Source of the DNA: Lysobacterales bacterium
GTDB taxonomy: Bacteria > Pseudomonadota > Gammaproteobacteria > Xanthomonadales > Xanthomonadaceae
NCBI GenBank assembly: GCA_017302135.1
Contig: JAFLDZ010000001.1
Location: forward strand, 1 to 64,000
DNA length: 64,000 bases
Reading direction: 5' to 3'
In this document: piece by piece, positions 42,104 through 50,584 of the stretch
Layout: each line of letters opens with the position of its first letter
Position numbering within the stretch: the stretch's first letter is position 1
Position numbers and translations under genes: made by a program
The notes under the pieces: model-generated
Seen by the model: the letters and a program-made list of their open reading frames with translations, nothing else
Told to the model about the DNA's origin: nothing
Database searches by the model: none

Positions 42104-44215
42104 GTGTACACCATTACCTTCACAAAAGGCTTCTATGAAGATGTTCGGGGCGGGACCCCTGAGCAAGTGCTCAAGGCTGTCGGCAGATTTCTGACCCCAC
42201 TGGCTCACGACCCTTTCCAGAAAATTCCTCGCGCAAAACGCCTCAAAAATGTTCGTGACCGTTATCGAGCTCGGATTGGCGACTACCGGCTACTTTATGA
42301 GGTGCAGCAGAATATAAAGCGGGTTGTCTTGCTCACCATTAAGTCCCGGCAAGACGCATACAGACCCGATCGGTCTGGCATTAAAGCAGTCAACCCTGAT
42401 TTAGAAGATACAATCCGCAAGCGACTTGAGGGTACGCAAGAACAAGTATCTGGCGCTGCTCCGACGGACTCCGATTCAAGCGTTCTGCCTGCTATAGATG
42501 ATGTCAATCCTCCGGTAGATATCGAACAAGTAATAGAGTGGATAACAGAAGACGAGCTGTGGTTACTTGGCATAGACCCCAAGTATCACGCCAAGATTAT
42601 TGAGACCCATAGCGCAGATGAGCTAAACAAGGAGTTCTTCCCCGATCAGGTCATCAACCGCCTGACCGACTACAGCACCAATCCAAAATCGTCACAAATC
42701 GGCAAGCTCTATTCGCTCGATCGCAGTGACCCCATGTCCATCAGCGCACGACCATTAAAGTCTTTTCTGCTGGCTCTGGATGAAGAACAGCGCCGCGTCC
42801 TTGCCCGGAAAGTAGACGGCCCACTGCTAGTGAAAGGCGGCCCAGGCACAGGAAAGTCCTTGGTTGGTTTGTATTGGATGCGTGACATGCTGGTCAACAG
42901 GCCCGCCGAGTCACTCTGGTCAACAGCACCTCGATTCGGCGTGCTGACTTACACCAATACGCTTTCTGATCTTAACGAGCTGCTTACGGCGGGCATCAAC
43001 CCCTCCGAAGGGGATCAAGAGCTTGTCGAATGCAGCACGCTCGACAAGATCACTACCGCTTTAGCGACAAAAGCGCTCAGCAGACGCCCCAATTGCAAGT
43101 CATCGGACGAGATACTGCGACTTCTTGAAAAGGAAGTGGTCCCCAGGCTGCCTGCCTCCACGCGTGAGCTCATTGCAAGGCTCGGACTGCCTTACTTGCT
43201 CGAGGAAATAGACCATGTGATCTTGGGCTACGGAATATCCGATTCTGCTGCATACCTCGCGCATCGCCGCTCCGGTCGAGTGGTGCCAATGAACTCGGCC
43301 GCTCGTAGTGAGATCTGGGGGCTCTATCAAGCATTTCTCGAACTGCATAGGAAGCACAAGATCGAGACTTGGGATCTGATGCGTAAGTACGCACTATCCG
43401 CCCTTGCAGCGTGGCCTGACTACCCGAAGTTCAATGCGCTATTTGTCGATGAGGTGCAGGATCTATCCCGTGTCTCAAGGCAGATCATCCTCAATCTTGT
43501 TGAGGACCGGCGCTATCTATTGATGAGCGCCGATACAGGGCAGTCAATTTATGTCCATCCACCAACATGGTCCGAGACCGAACCTGGTCTTAGCCTACGC
43601 AGTCGAGTCTTCGTACTCCGTCGCAACTATCGCACGACCCGAGAGATTTACCGCGCAATTGAAACCCTACGCAGTGAGACTGCGGACGGTGAGGTTGAAA
43701 CTGGCCGTCCCAATCCTATTTTTACCGGGCCTCCGCCAGTCTGGGTTCGCGCTGATGCTGTTAGCCAGTGGCGCGTAACTAAGGAAGTCATCAAAAAGCT
43801 AGAAGGCTTGCACTGTAGCGGTCAGATAGCAGTCGTGGTACGCGATCACGCGTTGGTCAATGACTGCGTTAAATATCTAGTCACCAATGGTGTCGCTGCA
43901 AAGCCCGTGAATAAGGCGACAAAGATCGACATATCCGGCAATCATGTGCATGTCATCACCGCTCATTCGGCGAAGGGCCTTGAATTCCCAGTTGTTGTGG
44001 CTCCGTGCATATCGGATTCGCACTATCCCGCCGCACGATCGATTAATGGCTCGCTGTCAGAGGAGCATCTCTCTGAAGCATTGGCAACCGAGCGCCGCCT
44101 CCTCTACGTCGCGCTCAGCCGGGCCTGCCATACGCTAGTCATGATCGAAAACAGCGACAATCCAAGTCGTTTTCTGTCCGAGCTCAATCCTTCCGATTGG
44201 TCCGACGCGCTGTGA
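42104..44215 (+). CDS. RelE-like toxin domain fused to UvrD-family helicase
   Basis: This 703-residue protein starts with a RelE/ParE-type fold: M-Y-T-I-T-F-T-K-G-F-Y, then R-Y-R-A-R-I-G-D-Y-R-L-L-Y-E-V and V-V-L-L-T-I-K-S-R-Q-D-A-Y (residues 1-88). A linker leads to an SF1A helicase with G-G-P-G-T-G-K-S (about 246-253), F-V-D-E-V-Q-D-L (about 447), F-V-L-R-R-N-Y-R-T-T, I-T-A-H-S-A-K-G-L-E-F-P (about 620) and Y-V-A-L-S-R-A (about 667). All main helicase motifs are intact. The GTG start is the first possible, as TAG lies directly before it. It is coupled to the PIWI-like gene by a GTGA overlap. The toxin domain may cut RNA or simply bind it. Confidence 0.85.
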   Translation: MYTITFTKGFYEDVRGGTPEQVLKAVGRFLTPLAHDPFQKIPRAKRLKNVRDRYRARIGDYRLLYEVQQNIKRVVLLTIKSRQDAYRPDRSGIKAVNPDLEDTIRKRLEGTQEQVSGAAPTDSDSSVLPAIDDVNPPVDIEQVIEWITEDELWLLGIDPKYHAKIIETHSADELNKEFFPDQVINRLTDYSTNPKSSQIGKLYSLDRSDPMSISARPLKSFLLALDEEQRRVLARKVDGPLLVKGGPGTGKSLVGLYWMRDMLVNRPAESLWSTAPRFGVLTYTNTLSDLNELLTAGINPSEGDQELVECSTLDKITTALATKALSRRPNCKSSDEILRLLEKEVVPRLPASTRELIARLGLPYLLEEIDHVILGYGISDSAAYLAHRRSGRVVPMNSAARSEIWGLYQAFLELHRKHKIETWDLMRKYALSALAAWPDYPKFNALFVDEVQDLSRVSRQIILNLVEDRRYLLMSADTGQSIYVHPPTWSETEPGLSLRSRVFVLRRNYRTTREIYRAIETLRSETADGEVETGRPNPIFTGPPPVWVRADAVSQWRVTKEVIKKLEGLHCSGQIAVVVRDHALVNDCVKYLVTNGVAAKPVNKATKIDISGNHVHVITAHSAKGLEFPVVVAPCISDSHYPAARSINGSLSEEHLSEALATERRLLYVALSRACHTLVMIENSDNPSRFLSELNPSDWSDAL

Positions 44216-45729
44216 GCAATTTACCTTTAAGGGCGACTACATTCGTTCTTTATGACACGTCTCCCTCCCGTAAGGGACTAGACATTTGGGCTGAGCTCGC
44301 TGAGGACGTGTGCGACGAGGAAGATTCTCGCTTCCAGGCGATGTCAGGCAAGCCTTACCGGCTGCAGATTAACGGTAGTGATGACTATTCGCCGGATCGG
44401 CGATTTGTACGCTTCCGCACTATCAACGTTGCCATACGACTAAAGCAGGGATTTCCTGCCCTGCTCGACGTGAGCTGCGGTAACTGGTTATTTGCCGTCG
44501 GCAATTTGAAACAAAATCTACCAACCTTCGATATTCCCGACTCCCGCTGGGTTCGCGGCACGACCGCCATAAGATTGGAGGAACAGCTTCGCCTGATCCA
44601 CGAGTTTGTCTTAAACCTCGAGGATGCCGGCTGGCAGCTAGAGCCGGCACCTTTAGTTCCGCTAGACCTGGAGTCACCTAAGATTGAGACCGGGTCAGGT
44701 GTGCGGCGCTATGACCCCTCTCTCGTATCCCGCTTTGCTGCAACGCCACTATGGCAGCCGGCTGTTCGGCTGGGGATCCTGGTTCTAGATAATCCCAGCA
44801 CTGGGGCAGATGTTGCGAATCGACTTGCACAAGCTTGGCAGAGGATGTTCCGGTGGACGCCTGTCGTTACTGCGCAGCTCAAAGAACCGCTCCCGGAACT
44901 GCACGCAGCGACTCTAGTCGTTATTCCCGATCAGGTTGACCTTGCACAACGCCCTGACCTTCGGGAGCTCCTGCACATATGGGAGATGGAGGGTCGGATC
45001 TTCAAGCTGGCGCGACGGAGCACTACTACAAAGCCCTACCCGCTCAACAACCTTTGTTTTGATTTGTCGTTGATCGCTGGAAGCCTGGCCTGGAGGCCTG
45101 TGGAAGAAGCCGTCCCTGCCGTCTCGGTAGATGCAGGCCACGATACCGTGCAACGCCGTTCGCGCTGGGCGAGCGCCCGCATCAATGGCGACCTTCAGCT
45201 TTCAAGTCTGAGGGCAATCGATACTGAGCTCGCCGAGCATCTACCTAGCCAAGTGGTATCTGCTTTCTGGCCCACGGACGCAAATTCGATGGTCGTTAGA
45301 GATGGCCGCTTGGCCCGAGAGAGGCAGGCGCTGGATAGCCGTGCGTTAGCCGAGGGCAGGTTGTTGTGGGAGGTTAAGAAGAGCCCGACTGCCCTGCTGT
45401 TCCGCGGCGAGATGCAGACTCCCAAGAGTGCCCAGTTCCCGGACGCCGTCATAGACCCACATGGCGAGGTATTGCTGCAGACCCTGACACAGGGGGATGG
45501 CGACTGCATTCACCCCGTAAGAATTGCATTGTCTGGAAACTCGGCAACAATCCAACACTGCTTACCTGCGCTTTTAACCCATTGCGCGGCGCCTATGCTC
45601 TCTATGTATCAGCAGTCCAGGCTACCTGGACCAGTCTACTGGGCCGATTTGGCATCCAAACTGGATAGAGCAGGCTGGTCGCAGGTCATTGGTCGGGGGT
45701 GTGGGCTGGCAGATGTGATACCCCGTTAG
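44212..45729 (+). CDS. PIWI-domain (Argonaute-like) protein
   Basis: The 505-residue protein has an unassigned N-terminal part (about 1-165), a MID-like region (about 180-290) and a PIWI-like C-terminal half. Support comes from R-R-S-T-T-T-K-P-Y-P-L-N-N-L (about 268-281), V-S-V-D-A-G-H-D (about 304-311), V-V-R-D-G-R-L (361-367), L-W-E-V-K-K-S (385-391), P-H-G-E-V-L-L-Q and R-L-P-G-P-V-Y-W-A-D-L-A (470-481). D307, E339 or E342, D364 and D479 lie at gaps close to the T. thermophilus Argonaute tetrad (D478, E512, D546, D660), so it may be an active nuclease. No PAZ domain was recognised. The GTG at 44212 overlaps the upstream stop; a TTG five codons earlier is the alternative. Confidence 0.7.
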   Translation: MSNLPLRATTFVLYDTSPSRKGLDIWAELAEDVCDEEDSRFQAMSGKPYRLQINGSDDYSPDRRFVRFRTINVAIRLKQGFPALLDVSCGNWLFAVGNLKQNLPTFDIPDSRWVRGTTAIRLEEQLRLIHEFVLNLEDAGWQLEPAPLVPLDLESPKIETGSGVRRYDPSLVSRFAATPLWQPAVRLGILVLDNPSTGADVANRLAQAWQRMFRWTPVVTAQLKEPLPELHAATLVVIPDQVDLAQRPDLRELLHIWEMEGRIFKLARRSTTTKPYPLNNLCFDLSLIAGSLAWRPVEEAVPAVSVDAGHDTVQRRSRWASARINGDLQLSSLRAIDTELAEHLPSQVVSAFWPTDANSMVVRDGRLARERQALDSRALAEGRLLWEVKKSPTALLFRGEMQTPKSAQFPDAVIDPHGEVLLQTLTQGDGDCIHPVRIALSGNSATIQHCLPALLTHCAAPMLSMYQQSRLPGPVYWADLASKLDRAGWSQVIGRGCGLADVIPR

Positions 45730-45731
45730 GG

Positions 45732-45830
45732 CTGGGGCAGCACAACCTGAAGACCACAATGATCTACACTCATGTGGAGCAAGCAATCAGGGCAACCGTA
45801 AGTCCACTGGACCGACTACAGGCGCGATGA
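45732..45830 (+). pseudogene. C-terminal remnant of a tyrosine recombinase (IntI/Xer-like)
   Basis: A 32-codon fragment reads L-G-Q-H-N-L-K-T-T-M-I-Y-T-H-V-E and ends V-S-P-L-D-R-L-Q-A-R before a stop. The T-T-M-I-Y-T-H-V segment with the catalytic tyrosine and the S-P-L-D-x-L tail are typical of integron integrases. The rest of the gene is missing. GTTAGGG (45725-45731), which resembles an integron core, lies right before it and contains the stop codon of the PIWI-like gene. Confidence 0.7.
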
Positions 45831-46022
45831 CCGCCGAAGTCGGATATCTCTTCGATGTCCGCTTTGGGTCGACAGCAACCCTTCCCTACCCCCGATAAAT
45901 CAATCTAATCCCGTCATTTCATCGATTTGATCGGCGCTCCCGAGGAGCACCTGACCGCGACAAGCAGTAGCTTTGTGGAATTCTCGGGGCTTAACGTCCA
46001 GTTCCTTGCGCACGAATGAGTG

Positions 46023-47241
46023 TTATTTAAAAGCTTCCGGGTCGAAGCCAACAAACGCCTGAGGATAACGAGCATGAGGCATGAGGGTCGGCTTGAGCTG
46101 CTCAGAACGCTTAATCAAGTCCAGTATCTCTGACATAACTGTCGGATGATTCTCCTCATTCCAAAGCGGCTCTGTAAGAAACGTGAATGCGTCCTCGTCA
46201 TAGTGCGATTCTTGCATTGCGTCTCCCACATGGGAGACGACATTGCATATGCCCCTCAGCCAGTCATTGTTTGACTTTCCAAGCTCTGGACCAGCAAAAG
46301 ACTTAAGCGCCATCAATGCCGCAATGAAGCGGATCTCCCGTCTCGGATGCCATCCGCCACCCTCACTTGTCAGGTAGAGCCAAAGCAGAGCCAACGCAAG
46401 CCGTCGCAGGAGCATCCTGTAAGTATGTATCCCGTTGCACTTTGAGGTAACCAGTGGCTGGAGCAATAGGGAGAGTTGCCAATGTCTCGCGTCTCGCCTT
46501 GAACAATGCCACAAGCTCACGAACCGCAAATATATCCGCCATTAACTCCAAGGACTGACGCTCTAGGTTTGGAGAGGCCCCTTCAGTATCCAAGTTGTAA
46601 TCAGATAGCCCGCTAGCCAAATACCTACAGTGCCCCTGAGAGTGGTGACCAATCTCGTGAAAGAAGACGAACTGAAAAGCAGTGAGCGCCGTCAAGAAGG
46701 CAAAGCTGCGAATGCCGGGGTCACTCGGAATGTCATATCTGTAAAGAAGTCCTCCTGTTTTTCGTCCAGGGGCACGACGACAGACAGACGTTGCTTCCTC
46801 GCTCTGCTTTGCGGCAGCGTATTTTAATGAGGCCCAAAGCAAGAAGTCGAGTGTTCCGCTCTCGATGCTAATCGAGTCGCGGCCCTGCTCGTCAACAGAT
46901 GCGCGGGCACCGTAAGCGCCGTTCGAGTTCACCGCCCAGTTCCACGGTCGCTGAATTCCCGGTGGCTCATTCAGACCATACTTTCTACGCGCCGCCAAGA
47001 AATCTTCGCAAGCGCGGTGAAACAACTCGACCAAGCCGTCGGCGAATTGATGGCGAGCCTCATCATCGGCATCGTCTGAGAACTGACGAGTCATTACCTC
47101 CTCAATGCAAAGCGCTGTCACTGGGCTGATGTCAACGGATTCCGCTGTCCATTGGAGTATCAATGCCGATCGCTCAAATTCTGGCAACAAAGCCAGGATC
47201 TGTTCTGCGGATAGTTCTTGGTTGTCTCGGTCAGCTTCCAT
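46023..47241 (-). pseudogene. HExxH metallopeptidase-like gene, frameshifted
   Basis: The first part (47241 to about 46410) has F-F-H-E-I-G-H-H-S-Q-G-H-C-R-Y (about residues 197-211), a zinc-protease motif, then E-L-M-A-D-I-F-A-V. Near 46410-46420 the sequence G-Y-L-K-V-Q-R-D-T-Y continues in another frame as R-M-L-L-R-R-L-A-L-A-L-L-W-L-Y-L and runs to 46023. The intact protein would have about 400 residues. The family resembles zinc peptidases of the M48 or ImmA kind but is not identified. One indel could be a sequencing error. Confidence 0.65.
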
Positions 47242-47933
47242 GTAATTTGGCCCAAGCTTCAGTTAATGTGTGCTGCGACACTCAGAAGGTAATCCAGTGG
47301 GCGCTGAGTCGCAATCTTACGGATGACGCTAACAATGGCCGATTCGGTTCAAGAAAAGGCACGTACTAAAGACCGACAATCATTCTGAAAAAGTAGTTCA
47401 GCGCGCGCGATGCCTCAGCCTGCTGACCAGTAAATGCCCCTTTTCGGTGAACACTTAGCGGTGGTTCGTTTGTCGTGCGGGACGTCTCCAAGTCAGCTTG
47501 CGCGCGCACCCTGCTCCGAGCCGAGGCCACACACCCTACCCCCGATAACATCCCCAACCCCCTGCCCCGCCGATGTCTGCTCGCGGCCAGAAGCGCTCAC
47601 TCAGCCTCCCCCCAGAGCCAAACACTCCTGGAGCAAGTTCCCCGTATATGGCGAAAAAGGAGAAACGTCTGGTGGTCAACGCACATCCGCAACGACATTG
47701 GGGCCGAAACCTCGAACGGCTGCTGGCCGGCGGGGCTTACATAGTGAACCTGGATGAGCTCAAAGCCCACTTCGCTGCGCCTCGTCGCTCCACCGCGCCC
47801 AGGAGCGAAACGGCTCCACGGCACGAGGAAGCCGCGCACGTGGCGGCGCTGCGCCCCGGCAGCTGGACCCGCCGTATGCCTCCTCATCCTGACGCCGCCG
47901 TCGGTCGCGATGACGAGACCGCAACTAGGCGCT
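47242..47933. other. Low-information stretch with no supportable gene
   Basis: Several frames overlap here, none with both a ribosome site and a recognisable family. Two are worth naming. A plus-strand frame from 47648 begins M-A-K-K-E-K-R-L-V-V-N-A-H-P and soon becomes low complexity. A minus-strand frame (47366-47557) ends A-S-R-A-L-N-Y-F-F-R-M-I-V-G-L. Both could be gene debris. The stretch separates the broken peptidase from another broken gene, in keeping with a decayed region. Confidence 0.4.
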
Positions 47934-48308
47934 TTAGGGCTGCCTGCCCGCGATCTCCTTCCCAATGCGTTCGAAATATTCGAGGAAGGCCACCAGTGCT
48001 TCGGGCGATTGGATCTTTGCCTTGAATACGGCGCGGTGCAGCCCGCCGGTAAACACGCGTTCCAGCGCTGTGGAGCTGGATTATGCCGTCATGCGTTCCA
48101 CGTCCTGAACGCCCTCCACGCCAATCGGTGCTCGGTCAACCCACACGAACAGTCCGGTCGTCGTGTTGGGATCGAAGGCGAACTCGGTGCTTGGCCTGGA
48201 TCGCAACTTGTAGCTCCAGAGCTTGTCGGTGTTGTCCTGGCGGTGCAGTGCGACGCGCTGTTCCATGCAGGCCAGGAGTGAAACTGCTTCGCGCCCATTG
48301 ATGCTCAT
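47934..48308 (-). pseudogene. Hypothetical gene with in-frame stop
   Basis: One frame of 125 codons is split by a TAA after residue 75. The first part begins M-S-I-N-G-R-E-A-V-S-L-L-A-C-M-E and contains T-G-L-F-V-W-V-D-R-A-P. After the stop the frame continues L-E-R-V-F-T-G-G-L-H-R-A-V-F-K-A-K and A-L-V-A-F-L-E-Y-F-E-R-I. Both halves look like ordinary protein in the same phase, so I read one gene with a nonsense change. Family unknown. Confidence 0.5.
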
Positions 48309-48381
48309 GCAGATATCTCATTCGAAGAGCCTTGGGTACCAACGCCCTTGCCCGCCAACAGCCCTTGTGTGCCGATTGATC

Positions 48382-49320
48382 TCATGCCGCTTCCTTGACC
48401 AGCTCGTAGTAGGGATGACGCTTGTCGTCGAAGATGGCGTATAGGGTGTCCATATTTTTCGGATCCGGATTGAGCCATGCATCGATATGCTCGGGCTTGA
48501 TGTTGATGATGGTTCTATCATGGCCTGCCGCGGCTACCTCCGGCTCTGGTTCGTCGGTGATGGCCGCGAATGAGAGCAGATCGGGCTCCTCGCCCTTCGG
48601 GTCGGTCCAGCGCGACCATAGGCAGGCGACGTACATCGGTTCGCCGTTTTTCGGACGGAACTGCAGCACCTTGTTGGCCCCATCCTCGCCTTCGACGTTT
48701 TCATAGAACGTATCCACAATCATCAGCCCGTGCGTGTAGCCAAACAGATCCTTCCAGTAGTTACCCAAACTGTCGCGACGGGCGTTATAGGTGCCGGGAT
48801 AGCGGACGTCGTAATTTGCGGGCTTGCCTGCAGGACGACATAGATAGCGCATGGGGTAGACCACGCGCTTGCCATCTTCGGACACCATGACTGTTCCGTA
48901 ATTTCCTGGGAAAAAACGCGAATCCCGATCCAGGGGTTCCGTACGCCTCAGATCCGAGAGTTTCAGCTTGGCCTTGCTGATCTTGTCGGTGGCAATGCGC
49001 TGGTCGTTCTGCGCCTTCTTGGTGACCTTGGTTTGCAAGGTACGTTCTGCATCCGCCAATCGCTTCTTCTGTGCGAACAGCTCCTGCTCGATCGCCGTGG
49101 CCTGCTCGGCCTTCCACTCTTCTATCCACTCGTGGATCTTGCCCTCATCACCGGACGTCGCACCAGCGAAGGCATCCAGCATCGCCTTGGGAAATTTGTA
49201 GGGACTGCCCTTGGTCTTCTGATCCCAGAAGATACGAATGTATTCCTTGATGCCGATTGCAGCGTCGAACTCGCGCTTGAACTTCTTGTAGTCATGCAAG
49301 GCCTGAGCGGAATAACACAT
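48382..49320 (-). CDS. SOS-response-associated peptidase (SRAP/YedK-HMCES family)
   Basis: The 312-residue protein begins M-C-Y-S-A-Q, exposing the catalytic Cys2 after Met removal. It forms a covalent link with abasic sites in single-stranded DNA. Other family parts are visible: M-R-Y-L-C-R-P-A, M-I-V-D-T-F-Y-E-N-V-E (conserved Glu, about residue 206), S-F-A-A-I-T-D-E and G-H-D-R-T-I (His, about 267). A charged coiled insertion (about 70-120) makes it longer than YedK (about 220). AGGAG precedes the ATG at 49320. It is second in an operon read away from the LexA box. Confidence 0.88.
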   Translation of the reverse strand: MCYSAQALHDYKKFKREFDAAIGIKEYIRIFWDQKTKGSPYKFPKAMLDAFAGATSGDEGKIHEWIEEWKAEQATAIEQELFAQKKRLADAERTLQTKVTKKAQNDQRIATDKISKAKLKLSDLRRTEPLDRDSRFFPGNYGTVMVSEDGKRVVYPMRYLCRPAGKPANYDVRYPGTYNARRDSLGNYWKDLFGYTHGLMIVDTFYENVEGEDGANKVLQFRPKNGEPMYVACLWSRWTDPKGEEPDLLSFAAITDEPEPEVAAAGHDRTIINIKPEHIDAWLNPDPKNMDTLYAIFDDKRHPYYELVKEAA

Positions 49321-49336
49321 CGGCGTCTCCTGTTCG

Positions 49337-49699
49337 TCAGCTTTGATCCCACGCTTCCACGACAAGCCACTCGTCTTCGGGACAGGCCTGCAGCTTGGCT
49401 GTATCCAGCTCCAGTGTTCCGTTGAAACCACGGGGCAACACGTAGTCATCACCAATGACCAGCGGGCTGTCGTTGGCAGGCAGCCCGCCAGCGAGTACCT
49501 GGGCCAGCGTACCGGCCTTGATCCGAAAATGCAGCGGATAGCCGTTGCCTCCCAGATTTTCCACTTGCCCGGTTGCGGCCCAGTCATCCAGCCAGGCCAG
49601 TCCATTGGTCCCGGTGAGCCACCGTGCCACACACCACTCCCATGGTTTGGGCATGTTGGCTTCCGTTTCTCGCCAGATCATCACTTCAAACCCCAGCAT
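49337..49699 (-). CDS. Conserved hypothetical protein, SRAP partner
   Basis: The 120-residue protein is not recognised. It begins M-L-G-F-E-V-M-I-W-R-E-T-E and is Trp-rich (W-E-W-C-V-A-R-W, W-L-D-D-W, E-W-L-V-V-E-A-W), which suggests a small folded binding domain. AGGAG lies 8 bases before the ATG at 49699. It is followed 16 bases later by the SRAP gene and sits about 130 bases from the LexA box, so it is probably SOS-induced and linked to abasic-site handling. Confidence 0.7.
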   Translation of the reverse strand: MLGFEVMIWRETEANMPKPWEWCVARWLTGTNGLAWLDDWAATGQVENLGGNGYPLHFRIKAGTLAQVLAGGLPANDSPLVIGDDYVLPRGFNGTLELDTAKLQACPEDEWLVVEAWDQS

Positions 49700-49827
49700 G
49701 TCCTGTCTCCTGCGGATGTGCTGACTGTGCCAACCGACCATCCCACGCGCTGAGAAAAAATGGTTGTTAGTCATCGTGCGCGGTGGACATGAAGATTCCG
49801 GCGTAAGTCCCTGCTACTCCAGCATTA

Positions 49828-49843
49828 TTAGTAATAATACTAA
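49828..49843. promoter_or_regulatory. LexA operator (SOS box), Xanthomonadaceae type
   Basis: TTAGTAATAATACTAA is a perfect 16-base palindrome and fits TTAG-N6-TACTA, the LexA site described in Xylella and Xanthomonas. It lies between the divergent SRAP operon and imuA, 115 bases before imuA, and probably controls both. Confidence 0.9.
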
Positions 49844-49957
49844 TTCGGCGTAACATGGCGTGTCTCAGGCCGTGAGCCTTCTGCCTTCGAGACTGTCCAC
49901 CATGTTGCCTCTGCCACTATCTCGCACCCTCCCGAAATCTCTATGGGGAGATCCTTG

Positions 49958-50578
49958 ATGGGTGCAGTTTTCAACTTGGAGGCGCTGCTCGATGCCCGCA
50001 CCGTTTGGCGTGGACAGCCGCAACACGTTCCGGCCAGCGCCCTGCATCCCACCGGCCATGCGTTGCTCGATGCGAGCCTGCCGCTGGGTGGCTGGCCCCA
50101 AGCGGCCCTGACCGAACTCCTGGTACCGCTGGATGGCATGGGCGAACTGGCGCTGCTGTTCCCGACCTTGGCGCGTCTGACCCAGGCTGGGGACCGGGTC
50201 ACGCTGGTGGCACCGCCGTATCGGGTGCATGCACCGGGTTGGCACCATGCCGGTATCGACCTGAATCAGTTGCAGGTGATCAAAGCCGCCCCGCGTGACG
50301 CGCTGTGGGCGACCGAACAATGCCTGCGCTCCGGTGCTTGCGCAGCGGTGCTCTGTTGGCCGCATCAGGCCGACGATCGCGCGCTGCGCCGTCTGCAGGT
50401 TGCGGCGGAGACTGGGCAATGTTTGGGCTTCGCGTTCCGCGACAGTCGCCAAGCCCGCAATCCTTCACCAGCCGCGTTGCGCGTGCAAGTGGATACGGAC
50501 TATCAACTGCGCGTGCTCAAGTGCCGCGGCGGTTTGGCGCCTGCACGGCCGATCCCGTTTGCAGGCACGTGGCAGTAA
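49958..50578 (+). CDS. imuA: ImuA translesion-synthesis protein (RecA-like)
   Basis: The 206-residue protein has the ImuA (SulA/RecA-like) pattern: V-W-R-G near residue 16, L-D-A-S-L-P-L-G-G-W-P-Q-A-A-L-T-E-L (about 38-55), L-A-L-L-F-P-T-L-A-R-L, and a C-terminal R-V-L-K-C-R-G-G. ImuA acts with ImuB and DnaE2 in the SOS mutasome. ATG 49958 is chosen because GGGGAG lies about 10 bases upstream; a start five codons earlier has no site. imuB follows 6 bases after the stop. Confidence 0.88.
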   Translation: MGAVFNLEALLDARTVWRGQPQHVPASALHPTGHALLDASLPLGGWPQAALTELLVPLDGMGELALLFPTLARLTQAGDRVTLVAPPYRVHAPGWHHAGIDLNQLQVIKAAPRDALWATEQCLRSGACAAVLCWPHQADDRALRRLQVAAETGQCLGFAFRDSRQARNPSPAALRVQVDTDYQLRVLKCRGGLAPARPIPFAGTWQ

Positions 50579-50584
50579 CGCGTC

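Noticed and set aside
44212..45729. pPIWI-RE or APAZ-type assignment for the PIWI-like protein
   Set aside because: The protein is far shorter than pPIWI-RE proteins and no APAZ, Sir2 or TIR partner is encoded nearby.
47573..48025. Plus-strand frame of 150 codons
   Set aside because: It lacks a ribosome site, turns to low complexity after 45 residues and overlaps a better-supported decayed gene on the other strand.
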